A stretch of 64,000 nucleotides of DNA from Demequina subtropica (GTDB lineage Bacteria; Actinomycetota; Actinomycetes; Actinomycetales; Demequinaceae). A program made the position numbers and the translations under genes. Positions 17,865 through 27,253 of the stretch are shown here, one piece after another; position 1 is the first letter of the stretch, and each line of letters begins with the position of its first letter. The notes beneath the pieces are model-generated. The model ran no database searches. It was given only the letters and a program-made list of their open reading frames with translations, and was not told the origin of the DNA. The stretch spans positions 62,001-126,000 of the forward strand of contig NZ_BBMB01000002.1 of assembly GCF_000971235.1 (NCBI RefSeq), read 5' to 3'.

Positions 17865-17915
17865 CCGCGATCGCGACCGGGACCCTGTGCGGCCTGCGCG
17901 GTGTTCACCGAACGT

Positions 17916-17921
17916 TAGACT
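17916..17921 (+). promoter_or_regulatory. Probable -10 box of the glmU-prs operon
   Basis: TAGACT within AACGTTAGACTTGCC, about 54 bases before the glmU start and after tRNA-Gln. The same hexamer serves as the apparent -10 of eno and other genes here. Confidence 0.45.
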
Positions 17922-17974
17922 TGCCGAGTCCAGCCTTCATGCCCCTGCAAGGGTGCGCCACGTGAGGAGATCGT

Positions 17975-19561
17975 GTGTCCCCGACTCCACCCGCAGCCGT
18001 GATGATCCTGGCCGCAGGTGCTGGCACGCGGATGCGATCGGCCACGCCGAAGGTCCTTCACCGGATCGCGGGCCGCACGCTCGTCGCGCATGCGCTGACC
18101 GCCGCCGCCGAGCTGAACCCCGGCCGCACCGTCGTGGTGGTGCGCCACGAGCGTCAGGCCGTCGCCGCACAGGTGGCCGAGGTCGCGCCCGATGCGCTCA
18201 TCGCGGACCAGGACGATGTCCCGGGCACCGGGAGCGCGGTGCGCTGCGGGCTCTCGACGCTCGACGCCACCACCATCGCCGCGGCGGTCGCCGCCGGCGG
18301 CGCCGACCAGGCGCACCTCGACAACCAGGTGCACGGCGCGATCGTGGTGACCAGCGGCGACGTCCCGCTCGTCGACGGGGCGCTGCTCGGCTCGCTCGTC
18401 GAGACCCATGAGCGTCAGGGCAACGCGGTCACGGTCCTCACCGCGCAGGTGCCCGACGCGACCGGCTACGGGCGCATCGTCCGTGCCGAGGACGGCGCTG
18501 TGCTGCGGATCGTCGAGCACAAGGACGCGTCCGATGCCGAGCGCCTCATCGGCGAGATCAACGCTGGCATCTACGTCTTCGACGCGACGCATCTCCGCGA
18601 GGCCCTCGCGCGGCTCACCACCGACAACGCGCAGGGCGAGCTGTACCTCACCGACGTGCTCGCCCTGGCCCGCGAGGCCGGCGGCCGCGTCGGTGCCATG
18701 GTCGCCCCGGAGGCCTCGGCGGTCGAGGGAGTCAACGACCGCGTCCAGCTCGCCTCGGCGGGCGCGGCGCTCAACCGCCGCATCGTCGAGTCGTGGATGC
18801 GCGCCGGTGTCACCGTCGTGGATCCCGCGACCACCTGGATCGATGTCGACGTCACCCTCGAGGCCGACGCGACCCTGCTGCCCGGCACCCAGCTCCACGG
18901 CGCGACGCGCATCGGCGCGCATGCGACCGTCGGCCCGGACTCGACGCTGACCGATGTGGTGGTGGGCGACGGGGCGACCGTGACCCGCGTGCACGGCTCG
19001 AGCGCGGTCATCGGCCCCCGCGCGACGGTGGGCCCCTTCACCTACCTGCGCCCGGGCACCGTGCTGGGGGAGAAGGGCAAGATCGGCGCCTTCGTCGAGA
19101 CCAAGAACGCGAGCATCGGCGCCCATTCGAAGGTGCCGCACCTCAGCTACGTCGGCGACGCCACCGTGGGCGAGCACTCCAACGTCGGAGCGGGCACCAT
19201 CTTCGTCAACTACGACGGCGTCGCGAAGTCGAGCTCGCGCGTGGGCGACCACGTGCGCATCGGCTCCGACAACACCCTGATCGCGCCCGTCGAGATCGGG
19301 GACGGCGCGTACACCGGCGCCGGAGCGACCATCCGGCACGACGTCCCCGCGGGGGCGCTCGCGCTCAACGCGGTGCAGCAGCGCGTGGTCGAGGGCTGGG
19401 TGGAGCGTCGACGGCCCGGGACGCCGTCCGCCGCCGCGGCACGCGCCGCGAAGGATGAGGATCTTGCACGCGGGCTATCGTCCGGGGCACAGGAGGAGCG
19501 AGCGGCCACCGCCGCCGAGCACGAGGCGGCCGCGGCCGCCGATCACAAGGGAGAAGCATGA
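17975..19561 (+). CDS. glmU: Bifunctional UDP-N-acetylglucosamine pyrophosphorylase / glucosamine-1-phosphate N-acetyltransferase
   Basis: Performs the last two steps to UDP-GlcNAc for peptidoglycan. The 528-residue protein has an N-terminal nucleotidyltransferase domain with MILAAGAGTRMRSATPKVLH (about 9-28) and the GDVPLV magnesium/sugar site. The C-terminal left-handed beta-helix (about 270-450) has hexapeptide repeats. Acetyltransferase motifs include FTYLRPG, NVGAGTIFVNYDG and ALNAVQQR. A GAGGAGA ribosome site precedes the GTG at 17975. Beyond residue 455 there is an Ala/Glu-rich tail of about 70 residues, as in other Micrococcales. Its stop overlaps the prs ATG. Confidence 0.96.
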   Translation: MSPTPPAAVMILAAGAGTRMRSATPKVLHRIAGRTLVAHALTAAAELNPGRTVVVVRHERQAVAAQVAEVAPDALIADQDDVPGTGSAVRCGLSTLDATTIAAAVAAGGADQAHLDNQVHGAIVVTSGDVPLVDGALLGSLVETHERQGNAVTVLTAQVPDATGYGRIVRAEDGAVLRIVEHKDASDAERLIGEINAGIYVFDATHLREALARLTTDNAQGELYLTDVLALAREAGGRVGAMVAPEASAVEGVNDRVQLASAGAALNRRIVESWMRAGVTVVDPATTWIDVDVTLEADATLLPGTQLHGATRIGAHATVGPDSTLTDVVVGDGATVTRVHGSSAVIGPRATVGPFTYLRPGTVLGEKGKIGAFVETKNASIGAHSKVPHLSYVGDATVGEHSNVGAGTIFVNYDGVAKSSSRVGDHVRIGSDNTLIAPVEIGDGAYTGAGATIRHDVPAGALALNAVQQRVVEGWVERRRPGTPSAAAARAAKDEDLARGLSSGAQEERAATAAEHEAAAAADHKGEA

Positions 19562-20538
19562 ATGCCGTGATCTCGAACCCGAGCGAGCGCCGACTCGTCC
19601 TCGCGAGCGGTCGGGCCCACCCCGAGCTCGCCGAGTCGGTGGCCGAGCACCTCGGGATCGACCTCCTGCCGACCACGGCGTACACGTTCGCGAACGGCGA
19701 GCTCTACGTGCGCTTCGGCGAGTCGGTGCGCGGCGCCGACGCCTTCGTCCTGCAGTCCCACGCGGCGCCCATCAACGAGGCGATCATGGAGCAGCTCATC
19801 ATGATCGACGCGATGAAGCGCGCGTCGGCCAAGCGCATCACCGTGATCATCCCCATGTACGGCTACGCCCGCCAGGACAAGAAGCACAAGGGCCGCGAGC
19901 CGATCTCCGCTCGCCTCATGGCGGACCTCTTCAAGACCGCAGGCGCGGACCGCGTCATGTCGGTCGACCTCCACACGTCCCAGATCCAGGGCTTCTTCGA
20001 CGGCCCGGTCGACCACCTGTGGGCCATGCCGCTGCTCGCGGACTACGTGAAGTCCCGCGTCTCGCCCGGCAACCTCACCATCGTGTCGCCCGATGCCGGC
20101 CGCGTGCGCCTCGCCGACCAATGGTCGGACCACCTGGGCGCGCCGCTCGCGATCATCCACAAGCGTCGCGACCCCTCGGTGCCCAACCAGGTGAAGGTCC
20201 ACGAGCTCGTCGGCGAGGTCAAGGACCGCACGTGCGTGCTGGTGGACGACATGATCGACACCGGCGGCACCATCGTCCAGGCCGCGGAGGCGCTGTTCGA
20301 GAACGGCGCCAAGGACGTCATCGTCGCCTCGACCCACGGCCTACTGTCGGGCCCCGCGGTCGAGCGCCTGTCGAAGTCGGGCGTGTCCGAGGTGGTCATC
20401 ACCGACACGCTGCCCATCTCCGAGGAGAAGCAGTTCGACAAGCTCACGATCCTGTCGATCGCGCCGCTCATCGCGCGCGCGGTCCGCGAGGTCTTCGACG
20501 ACGGCTCGGTCACCTCGCTGTTCGACGGCCACGTCTGA
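19558..20538 (+). CDS. prs: Ribose-phosphate pyrophosphokinase
   Basis: Makes PRPP from ribose-5-phosphate and ATP, feeding purine, pyrimidine, His and Trp synthesis. The 326-residue protein contains the class I motifs YGYARQDKKHKGREPISA, the flexible loop region after SVDLHTSQIQGFFD, and the PRPP-binding loop VLVDDMIDTGGT. It is translationally coupled to glmU by ATGA, the usual actinobacterial pairing. A long perfect hairpin follows the stop. Confidence 0.97.
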   Translation: MNAVISNPSERRLVLASGRAHPELAESVAEHLGIDLLPTTAYTFANGELYVRFGESVRGADAFVLQSHAAPINEAIMEQLIMIDAMKRASAKRITVIIPMYGYARQDKKHKGREPISARLMADLFKTAGADRVMSVDLHTSQIQGFFDGPVDHLWAMPLLADYVKSRVSPGNLTIVSPDAGRVRLADQWSDHLGAPLAIIHKRRDPSVPNQVKVHELVGEVKDRTCVLVDDMIDTGGTIVQAAEALFENGAKDVIVASTHGLLSGPAVERLSKSGVSEVVITDTLPISEEKQFDKLTILSIAPLIARAVREVFDDGSVTSLFDGHV

Positions 20539-20560
20539 GCCTCCACGGCGCCTGACGCGA

Positions 20561-20601
20561 GAACGGGGCCCGCGCATCGTCGCGATGCGCGGGCCCCGTT
20601 C
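20561..20601. terminator. Strong bidirectional terminator hairpin after prs
   Basis: Perfect 19-bp stem: GAACGGGGCCCGCGCATCG at 20561-20579 and its complement at 20583-20601, with a TCG loop. It lies between prs (+) and the convergent gene ending at 20623 (-), so it can serve both. GCATCGTC, close to the recurrent 9-mer, spans the loop. Confidence 0.85.
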
Positions 20602-20622
20602 TGCGTGTGCGGTGCGGTCGGG

Positions 20623-21966
20623 TCAGCAACCGGCGACGATGGACAGGTCACGGTCGATCTCGACGAACCAGCCGTCGGCGGTCGGTGCTGGTGCCGCGAG
20701 GATTGCCGGCAGGTCGAGGTAGTCCTGAAACGTGGGTTCCACCTCACCGAACGGGCCGAAGGGCAGGTCTCCGCCTTCCTCCTGGTAGTACTCGAGCGCT
20801 CCCTCATGGCGGGACAGCCACTCGTCGTACACCGCACGTGCCAGCGTGTTGTCGGCGGTGGGAGCATAGACGGCGCCGCGCGAGGTCGAGCCGATCTCGG
20901 TCCACCAGCCGTCCGCCGTGCCCTGCACGTAGGTGGTCCATTCTGGCGTCGCCGCGCACGAGCCGTCCGAGAGCTCGTGGAAGCGGTCCTCAGAGCCGAG
21001 CACCGTGCCGTCGGTGAGCGTGACGTCGCTCGTCTCGGTACCGAGCGGGTCGGCGGAGGCGAGAGAGAACGCCTGACCGTTCGGGTCGAGGATCGCGTAG
21101 CCGAGCGTGGTCGAGGAGACCCCTTCCGGCACCTGGGTCCCGAGCATGTTGTTGTCCAGCCTGATGATGCTGGCGTTCCCTGCCGTCCCTACCTGGGTGT
21201 TGGTGAGGCCCCAGTAGAGGTTGACCGGCGCGCCGCCCCAGCCGAGGGTGAGCTCGAGGCCCTCGGGCGACGTCCAGCGCGAGGGCAGGGCAAGCGAGTC
21301 GTAGTAGACGTCGCTCTCCTCGACGCCGTCGAGGTAGGGCTGCGCGTCCGGGACGCCGTCCGGCCATTCCGGCATGGGATCCGAGGGCCGCGGCGACGAG
21401 ACGCCGCTGAGCGTCCCGTCGGGTGCGAGCTCGAGGAGCGTCCAGCCGATGAATACCGCCTGCTCGACGCTGTAGATCTCGATGTCGCCTCGCGATCCGA
21501 CGAGGTACCAGGTGATGCCCTCGTCATTCCACGGCAGGTCGACCGGAGGCTCGACCTCGACCGGTTCATCGAGCCAGACCTCGCCGGTGGCCGGGTGCTC
21601 GGCGCGGTAGAGGGCCTCCTCGTCGCTCATGTCGGGGTTGCGGGCCTCGTTGACGATCGGGTCGGGGGACGGGGTCGCGCTCGGGGTCGCGCTGGGCGTG
21701 GGCGTGGGGCTCTCGCTCGGCGTGGTGACCGGGACCGCCGGGGCGATCGGGGCCGGCTCCTGACCCAACAGCACGAAGGCTCCGGCGGCGAGCACGGCGA
21801 CGCACGCGACGGTGGTGGTGGAGCGCACGATCGCCCGTCCGCGCCGCTTGCCGGTGACGGTGCGCAGCGCGACGGCCTCGTCGAACTCGTCGGCGTGGCG
21901 CATCGAGGTGGCGAGCTCGTGGTGGCGCTGGTGGAGCACGTGGCGCAGGTCGGGCTGCTCGTTCAT
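20623..21966 (-). CDS. Single-pass membrane protein partnered with an ECF sigma factor
   Basis: A 447-residue protein of unknown family. The short cytosolic N-terminus (MNEQPDLRHVLHQRHHELAT, about 1-45) precedes one membrane helix (about 50-70). A Thr/Pro/Ser spacer and a large acidic extracellular domain rich in Trp/Tyr and Gly follow. The layout (small cytosolic head, one helix, outer sensor) and the ATGA overlap with the sigma gene suggest an anti-sigma or co-sensor role. No ZAS zinc motif (HxxxCxxC) is present in the head, so classical anti-sigma activity is not shown. A GAGAGGAG ribosome site supports the ATG at 21966. Confidence 0.7.
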   Translation of the reverse strand: MNEQPDLRHVLHQRHHELATSMRHADEFDEAVALRTVTGKRRGRAIVRSTTTVACVAVLAAGAFVLLGQEPAPIAPAVPVTTPSESPTPTPSATPSATPSPDPIVNEARNPDMSDEEALYRAEHPATGEVWLDEPVEVEPPVDLPWNDEGITWYLVGSRGDIEIYSVEQAVFIGWTLLELAPDGTLSGVSSPRPSDPMPEWPDGVPDAQPYLDGVEESDVYYDSLALPSRWTSPEGLELTLGWGGAPVNLYWGLTNTQVGTAGNASIIRLDNNMLGTQVPEGVSSTTLGYAILDPNGQAFSLASADPLGTETSDVTLTDGTVLGSEDRFHELSDGSCAATPEWTTYVQGTADGWWTEIGSTSRGAVYAPTADNTLARAVYDEWLSRHEGALEYYQEEGGDLPFGPFGEVEPTFQDYLDLPAILAAPAPTADGWFVEIDRDLSIVAGC

Positions 21967-22502
21967 CGTGCGCTCCTCTCTGCGGTGGAGGCTGTCTCGG
22001 TGGTGACGTCGCTGAACCCGGTGCCCAGGTAGGCGTTCATGGCCTTGAGGCCGTCGGAGACGTAGCGCTTGACGGCGCCTTCGGACAGGCCCAACGTGTG
22101 GGCGGTCTCGTGGACGGAGAGGTCCTCGAGGTAGCGCAGCACCACGCACGCGCGGACGCGGGGCGGGAGCTGCGCGAGCGCGGCGTCCACGGTGTGGGCG
22201 GCGACGATGCGCTCGGTGGCATCGGGCACGGCCTCGGGGCGGGCGTTGCGGCGGGCCCGCTCGCGATCGGCCTTCTCCTTGCGCTTGGCGTCGATGAAGC
22301 GTGTCGCGATCGCGCGGCGCACGTACTGCTCGGCCTGAGCGACGCTGTCGAAGCGCCGCTGGCGGGAGAACACCGCGATCACGGCCTCCTGGATGAGGTC
22401 GTCGGCCTCGCTCGGCCCGGCGAGCATCGTCGCGAACGCCGTGAGGCGTCCCATGCGTTGCCCGGCCAGCTCGTGCAGCATCGGCTGCCACGTCACGCTC
22501 AT
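21963..22502 (-). CDS. ECF-type RNA polymerase sigma factor
   Basis: A 179-residue sigma-70 family protein with region 2 (FATMLAGPSEADDLIQEAVIAVFSR, about 23-48) and region 4 (LPPRVRACVVLRYLEDLSVHETAHTLGLSEGAVKRYVSDGL, about 112-152, containing the helix-turn-helix). Regions 1 and 3 are absent, as in extracytoplasmic-function sigmas. GGGGGA precedes the ATG at 22502. It is co-transcribed with the downstream membrane protein, its likely signal partner. The regulon is not visible. Confidence 0.9.
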   Translation of the reverse strand: MSVTWQPMLHELAGQRMGRLTAFATMLAGPSEADDLIQEAVIAVFSRQRRFDSVAQAEQYVRRAIATRFIDAKRKEKADRERARRNARPEAVPDATERIVAAHTVDAALAQLPPRVRACVVLRYLEDLSVHETAHTLGLSEGAVKRYVSDGLKAMNAYLGTGFSDVTTETASTAERSAR

Positions 22503-22725
22503 CTTGATCCCCCAGTCATGCCCCGATAACGGAGCCGCCCCGCGATCGGTTGGGTCGCATCCTGCCAGCGATGCGACGCGCCTCGCGGCAGGGCCAGACG
22601 GCGCGCCGCGCGCGCCGGCCGCGGTCGCGCGCGGCTCCTGGGTCCTTGGTCACTCGCGGCGCGCCGCGTGCCGGCCCTAGCCTGCGAGAAGGTCCCCAAG
22701 ACCGTGATCTCCCAGGGGTAAAAGA

Positions 22726-25221
22726 ATGTTCCAAAGGCGGAACCCGACCTTGTTCCGAGCCGGCGCGATCGGCGCGGGCGTGCTCGTCCTCTCCGGCTGC
22801 ACCGGCCACATCGACGGGGGCGAGGCGAGCCTCGAGCTCCCCGACCTGTCGGGCGTCGCCGTCGGGGGAGGGATCTCCGGCACCGCGCTGCTGATCGTCG
22901 GCCTGCTGGTCACGGTGCTCGGGCTGGGCTTCGGGGTCGCCGTCCTGCGCCAGGTGCGCAACCTCCCCGTGCACCGCTCGATGCGCGAGGTCTCGGAGCT
23001 CATCTACGAGACGTCGAAGGCCTACCTGATCCAGCAGGGCAAGTTCCTCCTGGGCCTGTGGGCGGTCATCGCCGCGGTCATCGTGCTCTACTACGGCGTC
23101 CTGGTCGGGTTCTCGTGGGGCCGCGTCGCGGTCGTGATCGCCTTCAGCCTCATCGGCATGGCCGGGTCCTACTCCGTCGCGTGGTTCGGCATCCGCGTCA
23201 ACACCTACGCGAACTCGCGGACCTCCTTCGCGGCGCTCGAGGGCAAGCCCCTCCCGGTGCACCGCATCCCGCTCAAGGCGGGCATGAGCATCGGCATGGT
23301 GCTCATCAGCCTCGAGCTGCTCATGATGCTGGTGATCCTGCTCTTCCTGCCGCGCGACATCGCCGGGGCCTGCTTCATCGGCTTCGCCATCGGCGAGTCC
23401 CTGGGCGCGGCGGCGCTTCGCATCGCGGGCGGCATCTTCACCAAGATCGCGGACATCGGCTCCGACCTCATGAAGATCGCCTTCAAGATCAAGGAGGACG
23501 ACGCCCGCAACCCCGGCGTCATCGCCGACTGCACGGGCGACAACGCGGGCGACTCCGTGGGCCCCTCGGCGGACGGCTTCGAGACGTACGGCGTCACCGG
23601 CGTCGCGCTGGTGACCTTCCTGCTCCTCGCGGTCCACGACCCGGCTATCCAGGCGACGCTGCTCGTGTGGATCTTCGCGGTGCGCGCGGTGATGCTCATC
23701 GCCTCGGTGCTGTCCTACGCCGCCAACGACCTGTGGGTCCGTCGCCGCTTCGCCACGGCCGACCGCATGAACTTCGAGCACCCGCTGACGTCGCTGGTCT
23801 GGCTCACCTCCGCGGTGTCGATCGCCGCGACCTACGCGAGCGCCGCGTGGCTCATCTCCGACCTGGGCGACGGCCTCTGGTGGAAGCTCGCGACCATCAT
23901 CAGCTGCGGCACGCTCGCGGGCGCCCTCATCCCCGAGCTCGTCAAGGTCTTCACCTCGACCAACAGCCGCCACGTGCGCGAGGTGGTGAAGAGCTCGCGC
24001 GAGGGCGGACCCTCGCTCAACATCCTGTCGGGCCTGGTCGCGGGCAACTTCTCGGGCTACTGGCTGGGCATCTGCATCGTCGCCCTCATGGGCGCGGCGT
24101 ACCTGATCTCCGGGCTCGGCCTCGACCAGATCATGCTCGCCCCCGCGGTCTTCGCCTTCGGGCTCGTCGCCTTCGGCTTCCTCGGCATGGGCCCGGTCAC
24201 CATCGCGGTCGACTCGTACGGCCCGGTCACGGACAACGCGCAGAGCGTCTACGAGCTGTCGGTCATCGAGGAGATCGAGGGCATCGACGCCGAGGTCGAG
24301 CAGGACTTCGGCTTCGCGCCCCGCTGGGACAGCGCCAAGCGCATGCTCGAGGAGAACGACGGCGCCGGCAACACGTTCAAGGCGACCGCGAAGCCGGTGC
24401 TCATCGGCACGGCGGTGGTCGGCGCGACCACGATGATCTTCTCGATCATCATCTCGCTCACCGACGGCCTCACCACCGGCATCGAGAACCTCTCGCTCAT
24501 CCACCCGCCGTTCCTGCTGGGCCTCATCGCGGGCGGCGCGACCATCTACTGGTTCACGGGCGCCTCGATCCAGGCGGTCACCACCGGCTCCTACCGCGCG
24601 GTCGAGTACATCAAGGAGACCATCAAGCTCGACGGCGAGACCAAGGCTTCCACCGAGGACTCGCGCAAGGTGGTCGAGATCTGCACGCAGTACGCGCAGC
24701 AGGGCATGCTCAACATCTTCCTCGCGGTGTTCTTCGTGACGCTGTCGCTCGCGTTCGTCGAGCCCTACCTGTTCATCGGGTACCTCATCTCGATCGCGCT
24801 GTTCGGCCTCTACCAGGCGATCTTCATGGCGAACGCCGGTGGTGCGTGGGACAACGCCAAGAAGATCGTCGAGGTGGACCTCCACGCCAAGGGCACCGCG
24901 CTGCATGATGCGACGATCGTCGGCGACACCGTGGGCGACCCCTACAAGGACACGTCGTCCGTCGCGCTCAACCCGGTCATCAAGTTCACCACGCTCTTCG
25001 GCCTCCTCGCCGTCGAGCTCGCGGTGGGCCTCGCCGAGCAGGGCAGCCACGTGCTCGTCTACTCGCTCTCGGCGGTGTTCTTCGTGATCTCCGCCTTCTT
25101 CGTCCACCGCTCGTTCTACGGCATGCGCATCAAGGCGTCGCTCGAGGGCGACGACGAGGCGCCGGTCACGGACGATGCCCCGGTCGCCCCGCGCGCCGAG
25201 GCGAAGATCTCGGTCGACTGA
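22726..25221 (+). CDS. hppA: Membrane-bound proton-translocating pyrophosphatase with a lipoprotein-like N-terminus
   Basis: Couples hydrolysis of pyrophosphate to ion pumping. The 831-residue, about 16-helix protein contains the substrate motif ARNPGVIADCTGDNAGDSVGP (about 261-281) and, later, a second acidic substrate site. The GDNAGDSVGP(S/T)ADGFETYGVTG form is, as I recall, that of the divergent Na+-regulated H+-pumping group described from Cellulomonas and Chlorobium rather than the classical K+-dependent type. Unusually, the N-terminus is a signal peptide ending in the lipobox LSGC (Cys25) before the first pump helix. A TAGCCT box at about 22677 and AGGGG site precede the ATG. The next gene starts on the last base of the stop. 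Confidence 0.93.
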   Translation: MFQRRNPTLFRAGAIGAGVLVLSGCTGHIDGGEASLELPDLSGVAVGGGISGTALLIVGLLVTVLGLGFGVAVLRQVRNLPVHRSMREVSELIYETSKAYLIQQGKFLLGLWAVIAAVIVLYYGVLVGFSWGRVAVVIAFSLIGMAGSYSVAWFGIRVNTYANSRTSFAALEGKPLPVHRIPLKAGMSIGMVLISLELLMMLVILLFLPRDIAGACFIGFAIGESLGAAALRIAGGIFTKIADIGSDLMKIAFKIKEDDARNPGVIADCTGDNAGDSVGPSADGFETYGVTGVALVTFLLLAVHDPAIQATLLVWIFAVRAVMLIASVLSYAANDLWVRRRFATADRMNFEHPLTSLVWLTSAVSIAATYASAAWLISDLGDGLWWKLATIISCGTLAGALIPELVKVFTSTNSRHVREVVKSSREGGPSLNILSGLVAGNFSGYWLGICIVALMGAAYLISGLGLDQIMLAPAVFAFGLVAFGFLGMGPVTIAVDSYGPVTDNAQSVYELSVIEEIEGIDAEVEQDFGFAPRWDSAKRMLEENDGAGNTFKATAKPVLIGTAVVGATTMIFSIIISLTDGLTTGIENLSLIHPPFLLGLIAGGATIYWFTGASIQAVTTGSYRAVEYIKETIKLDGETKASTEDSRKVVEICTQYAQQGMLNIFLAVFFVTLSLAFVEPYLFIGYLISIALFGLYQAIFMANAGGAWDNAKKIVEVDLHAKGTALHDATIVGDTVGDPYKDTSSVALNPVIKFTTLFGLLAVELAVGLAEQGSHVLVYSLSAVFFVISAFFVHRSFYGMRIKASLEGDDEAPVTDDAPVAPRAEAKISVD

Positions 25222-26273
25222 TGGCCGCGCTCGCGATCCTCTGCGACGGCGTGACCGTCGTGGAGGGTCGTGTCGCGGGGCACGATGCAGGGGCGACCCT
25301 GGTGCGCCGCCTCCAACGGCTGTTCCCCGGGGCCTCGCTCGTGGGGCCGCGCGCGCAGCGGGCCGACGGCTTCGACGTGGTCCCGCTCGAGCTCATCGAC
25401 CCCCGCGAGACGGTGGTCATCACGATGGACGTCGTGAACGCCCCCGCGGTGTGGCGCACCCTGGCCGCGGGCGGGGCCGAGCCCCGGATCATGAACTTCG
25501 TCTGGTGGAACACCTCGCAGTTCACGCATCCGGTGCAGCGCGCGTCCCTCGCGCTCTCGTGCGCGCTGTTCCCCACGTTCGCGAACTCGCTGAGGACCGC
25601 CACGGAGGTGCGCGAGATCGTCTTCGCGCTCACGGTGCCCCAGCTCGCGGAGCGCGCGCGCATCGACTGGGCGAACCTGGGCATCCGGCTCGACCACGTG
25701 CAGCCACGCGAGGAGCCGGCGGTCCCGGTGGTGCTCTACCCGGCCATCCGCCTCTCGGAGCGCAAGGACCCGCAGCTGTTCCTCGACGTGGTCGAGCGCG
25801 TGCACAAGCGCACGCCCATCCAGGTGGAGATGCGCCTCCAGGAGTCGCACCTCATCTCGGAGCGGGCGATCCGTCTGTCGCGCAAGGACTGGGCGTGGGT
25901 GGGCCCCCTCACCGCGACCCGCGAGGACTACTACTACCGCCTCGCGCGCACCACGGCGTTCCTCGCGACGGCACGCGACGAGTCCTACGGCCTCGAGTAC
26001 GTCGAGGCGATGGTCGCGGGGGCCATCGGGGTGCTGCCCGACCGGCCCTGGGCCCGCGCGATCCTGCCCGAGGGGTACCCGTACCTCTACGCCGATGCCG
26101 CGGAGGCGGAGGACCTGCTCGTGCGGGCCGTCACCGAGCCGGCAGCGTGCCGTGCCGAGCTCGACCGCCTGGTGGGCGGCGACTTCGTGGGCTGGCTGCG
26201 GAGCCGGCACGACGACACGGAGTTCGAGGAGCGCTTCGCGGCGGCCGTCGCCCGATGGTTCCCGGAGGCGTGA
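25221..26273 (+). CDS. GT-B fold glycosyltransferase (family 4-like)
   Basis: A 350-residue cytosolic protein whose C-terminal half shows the GT4 donor-site signature. VVLYPAIRLSERKDPQLFLDVVE begins the second Rossmann domain, and ARDESYGLEYVEAMVAGAIGVLPDRPW contains the conserved E-x7-E pattern region. The N-terminal half is atypical (ILCDGVTVVEGRVAGHD). The acceptor is unknown. The start overlaps the hppA stop (TGATG), implying coupled translation, but no biochemical link to pyrophosphatase is evident. Confidence 0.7.
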   Translation: MAALAILCDGVTVVEGRVAGHDAGATLVRRLQRLFPGASLVGPRAQRADGFDVVPLELIDPRETVVITMDVVNAPAVWRTLAAGGAEPRIMNFVWWNTSQFTHPVQRASLALSCALFPTFANSLRTATEVREIVFALTVPQLAERARIDWANLGIRLDHVQPREEPAVPVVLYPAIRLSERKDPQLFLDVVERVHKRTPIQVEMRLQESHLISERAIRLSRKDWAWVGPLTATREDYYYRLARTTAFLATARDESYGLEYVEAMVAGAIGVLPDRPWARAILPEGYPYLYADAAEAEDLLVRAVTEPAACRAELDRLVGGDFVGWLRSRHDDTEFEERFAAAVARWFPEA

Positions 26274-26286
26274 GACCCGCCCCGGT

Positions 26287-27078
26287 TCACATCCGCGCGT
26301 AGCGCGTGCGGGCGATCGCGAAGAGCCCGTACGCGGCGAAGCCGAGCCCCACCGCGATCACGATGGCGGGCCCACCCGGGGCGTCGCGCAGCCGCTCGAC
26401 CGCGCCGTCGATGCCCTCCGCCTTGTCGGGGTCCGCGGCGATCGCGGCGAATGTGAACAGCGCGCCGACCACGCCGAGAGCGAGGCCCTTAGCGACGTAG
26501 CCGACGGTGCCGAGCCAGCGGATCCCCAGGCCGACCTCCCGGCGTGTGGGGGAGCGCAGCTCCTCCTCGAAGCGGCGGGTCACGCCCTTGACCACATGGA
26601 AGGCCCCGGCGGCGACGATCCCGAGACCGACGGCGCCGACCAGGATCCGGCCCGCCGGCGCTCCCATGAGCGTGCCGGCGATGCCGTGCGCCTGGCTGTC
26701 CTGGTCCTGGGCCGCGGAGCCGAGCGCGATCGACACGGCCGTCGCGGCGAGCGCGAGGTAGACCGCGGCCTTGCCCGCCGCCTTGACGCGGTCGCGCGCC
26801 TCCGAGGTGCGGACCGCATCGGCCGCCTGCCACGCGGCGAGGGCGAGCAGCGCCGCTCCGGCGGCCACCAGCAGCACGCGTCCGAGCGCGCCGTCGCCGA
26901 CGCTCGCGAGCAGCCGCGACTGGTCCGCCTCGCCGCCGGCGCCGATCCCGATGCGCACGATCACCGCGCCGAGCGCGACATGAAGCAGCCCCGAGACCGC
27001 GTAGCCGGCGCGCGCCGCGCGCTCCCACGCGTCGCCGCTCCGGCCCGTGCGGGCGGCGCTGAGGCTGGGTGAGGACAT
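26287..27078 (-). CDS. DUF1206 membrane protein
   Basis: A 263-residue protein made of three successive two-helix units (AARAGYAVSGLLHVALGAVIV; KAAGKAAVYLALAATAVSIALG; IRWLGTVGYVAKGLALGVVGAL), the triplication that defines DUF1206. Function unknown. The ATG at 27078 gives the normal family length; upstream in-frame sequence is intergenic. It is divergent from rplY, with a GCATCGTCC motif in the shared intergenic region at 27122. Confidence 0.85.
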   Translation of the reverse strand: MSSPSLSAARTGRSGDAWERAARAGYAVSGLLHVALGAVIVRIGIGAGGEADQSRLLASVGDGALGRVLLVAAGAALLALAAWQAADAVRTSEARDRVKAAGKAAVYLALAATAVSIALGSAAQDQDSQAHGIAGTLMGAPAGRILVGAVGLGIVAAGAFHVVKGVTRRFEEELRSPTRREVGLGIRWLGTVGYVAKGLALGVVGALFTFAAIAADPDKAEGIDGAVERLRDAPGGPAIVIAVGLGFAAYGLFAIARTRYARM

Positions 27079-27141
27079 GCCAGCCCCAACCGGAGGCGCG
27101 ACCGCGCCATTCCCGTGTGGCGCATCGTCCCCGGACCCAGG

Positions 27142-27147
27142 TATAGT
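27142..27147 (+). promoter_or_regulatory. -10 box of rplY
   Basis: TATAGT in GGTATAGTTATCC, an exceptionally AT-rich spot in this genome, about 100 bases before the rplY start. This leaves a ~100-nt leader that could hold an autoregulatory site, since L25 proteins bind 5S rRNA. No specific structure was identified in it. Confidence 0.55.
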
Positions 27148-27253
27148 TATCCGGTTCCTCGGCGAGGGAGGCCACGCGGCTCTCCGTGATCGACGCGGCA
27201 GATGCGTGCAGCCTGCCTTGCCCTGGCCCCATCTGACGTAAGAGGAGAACCGC

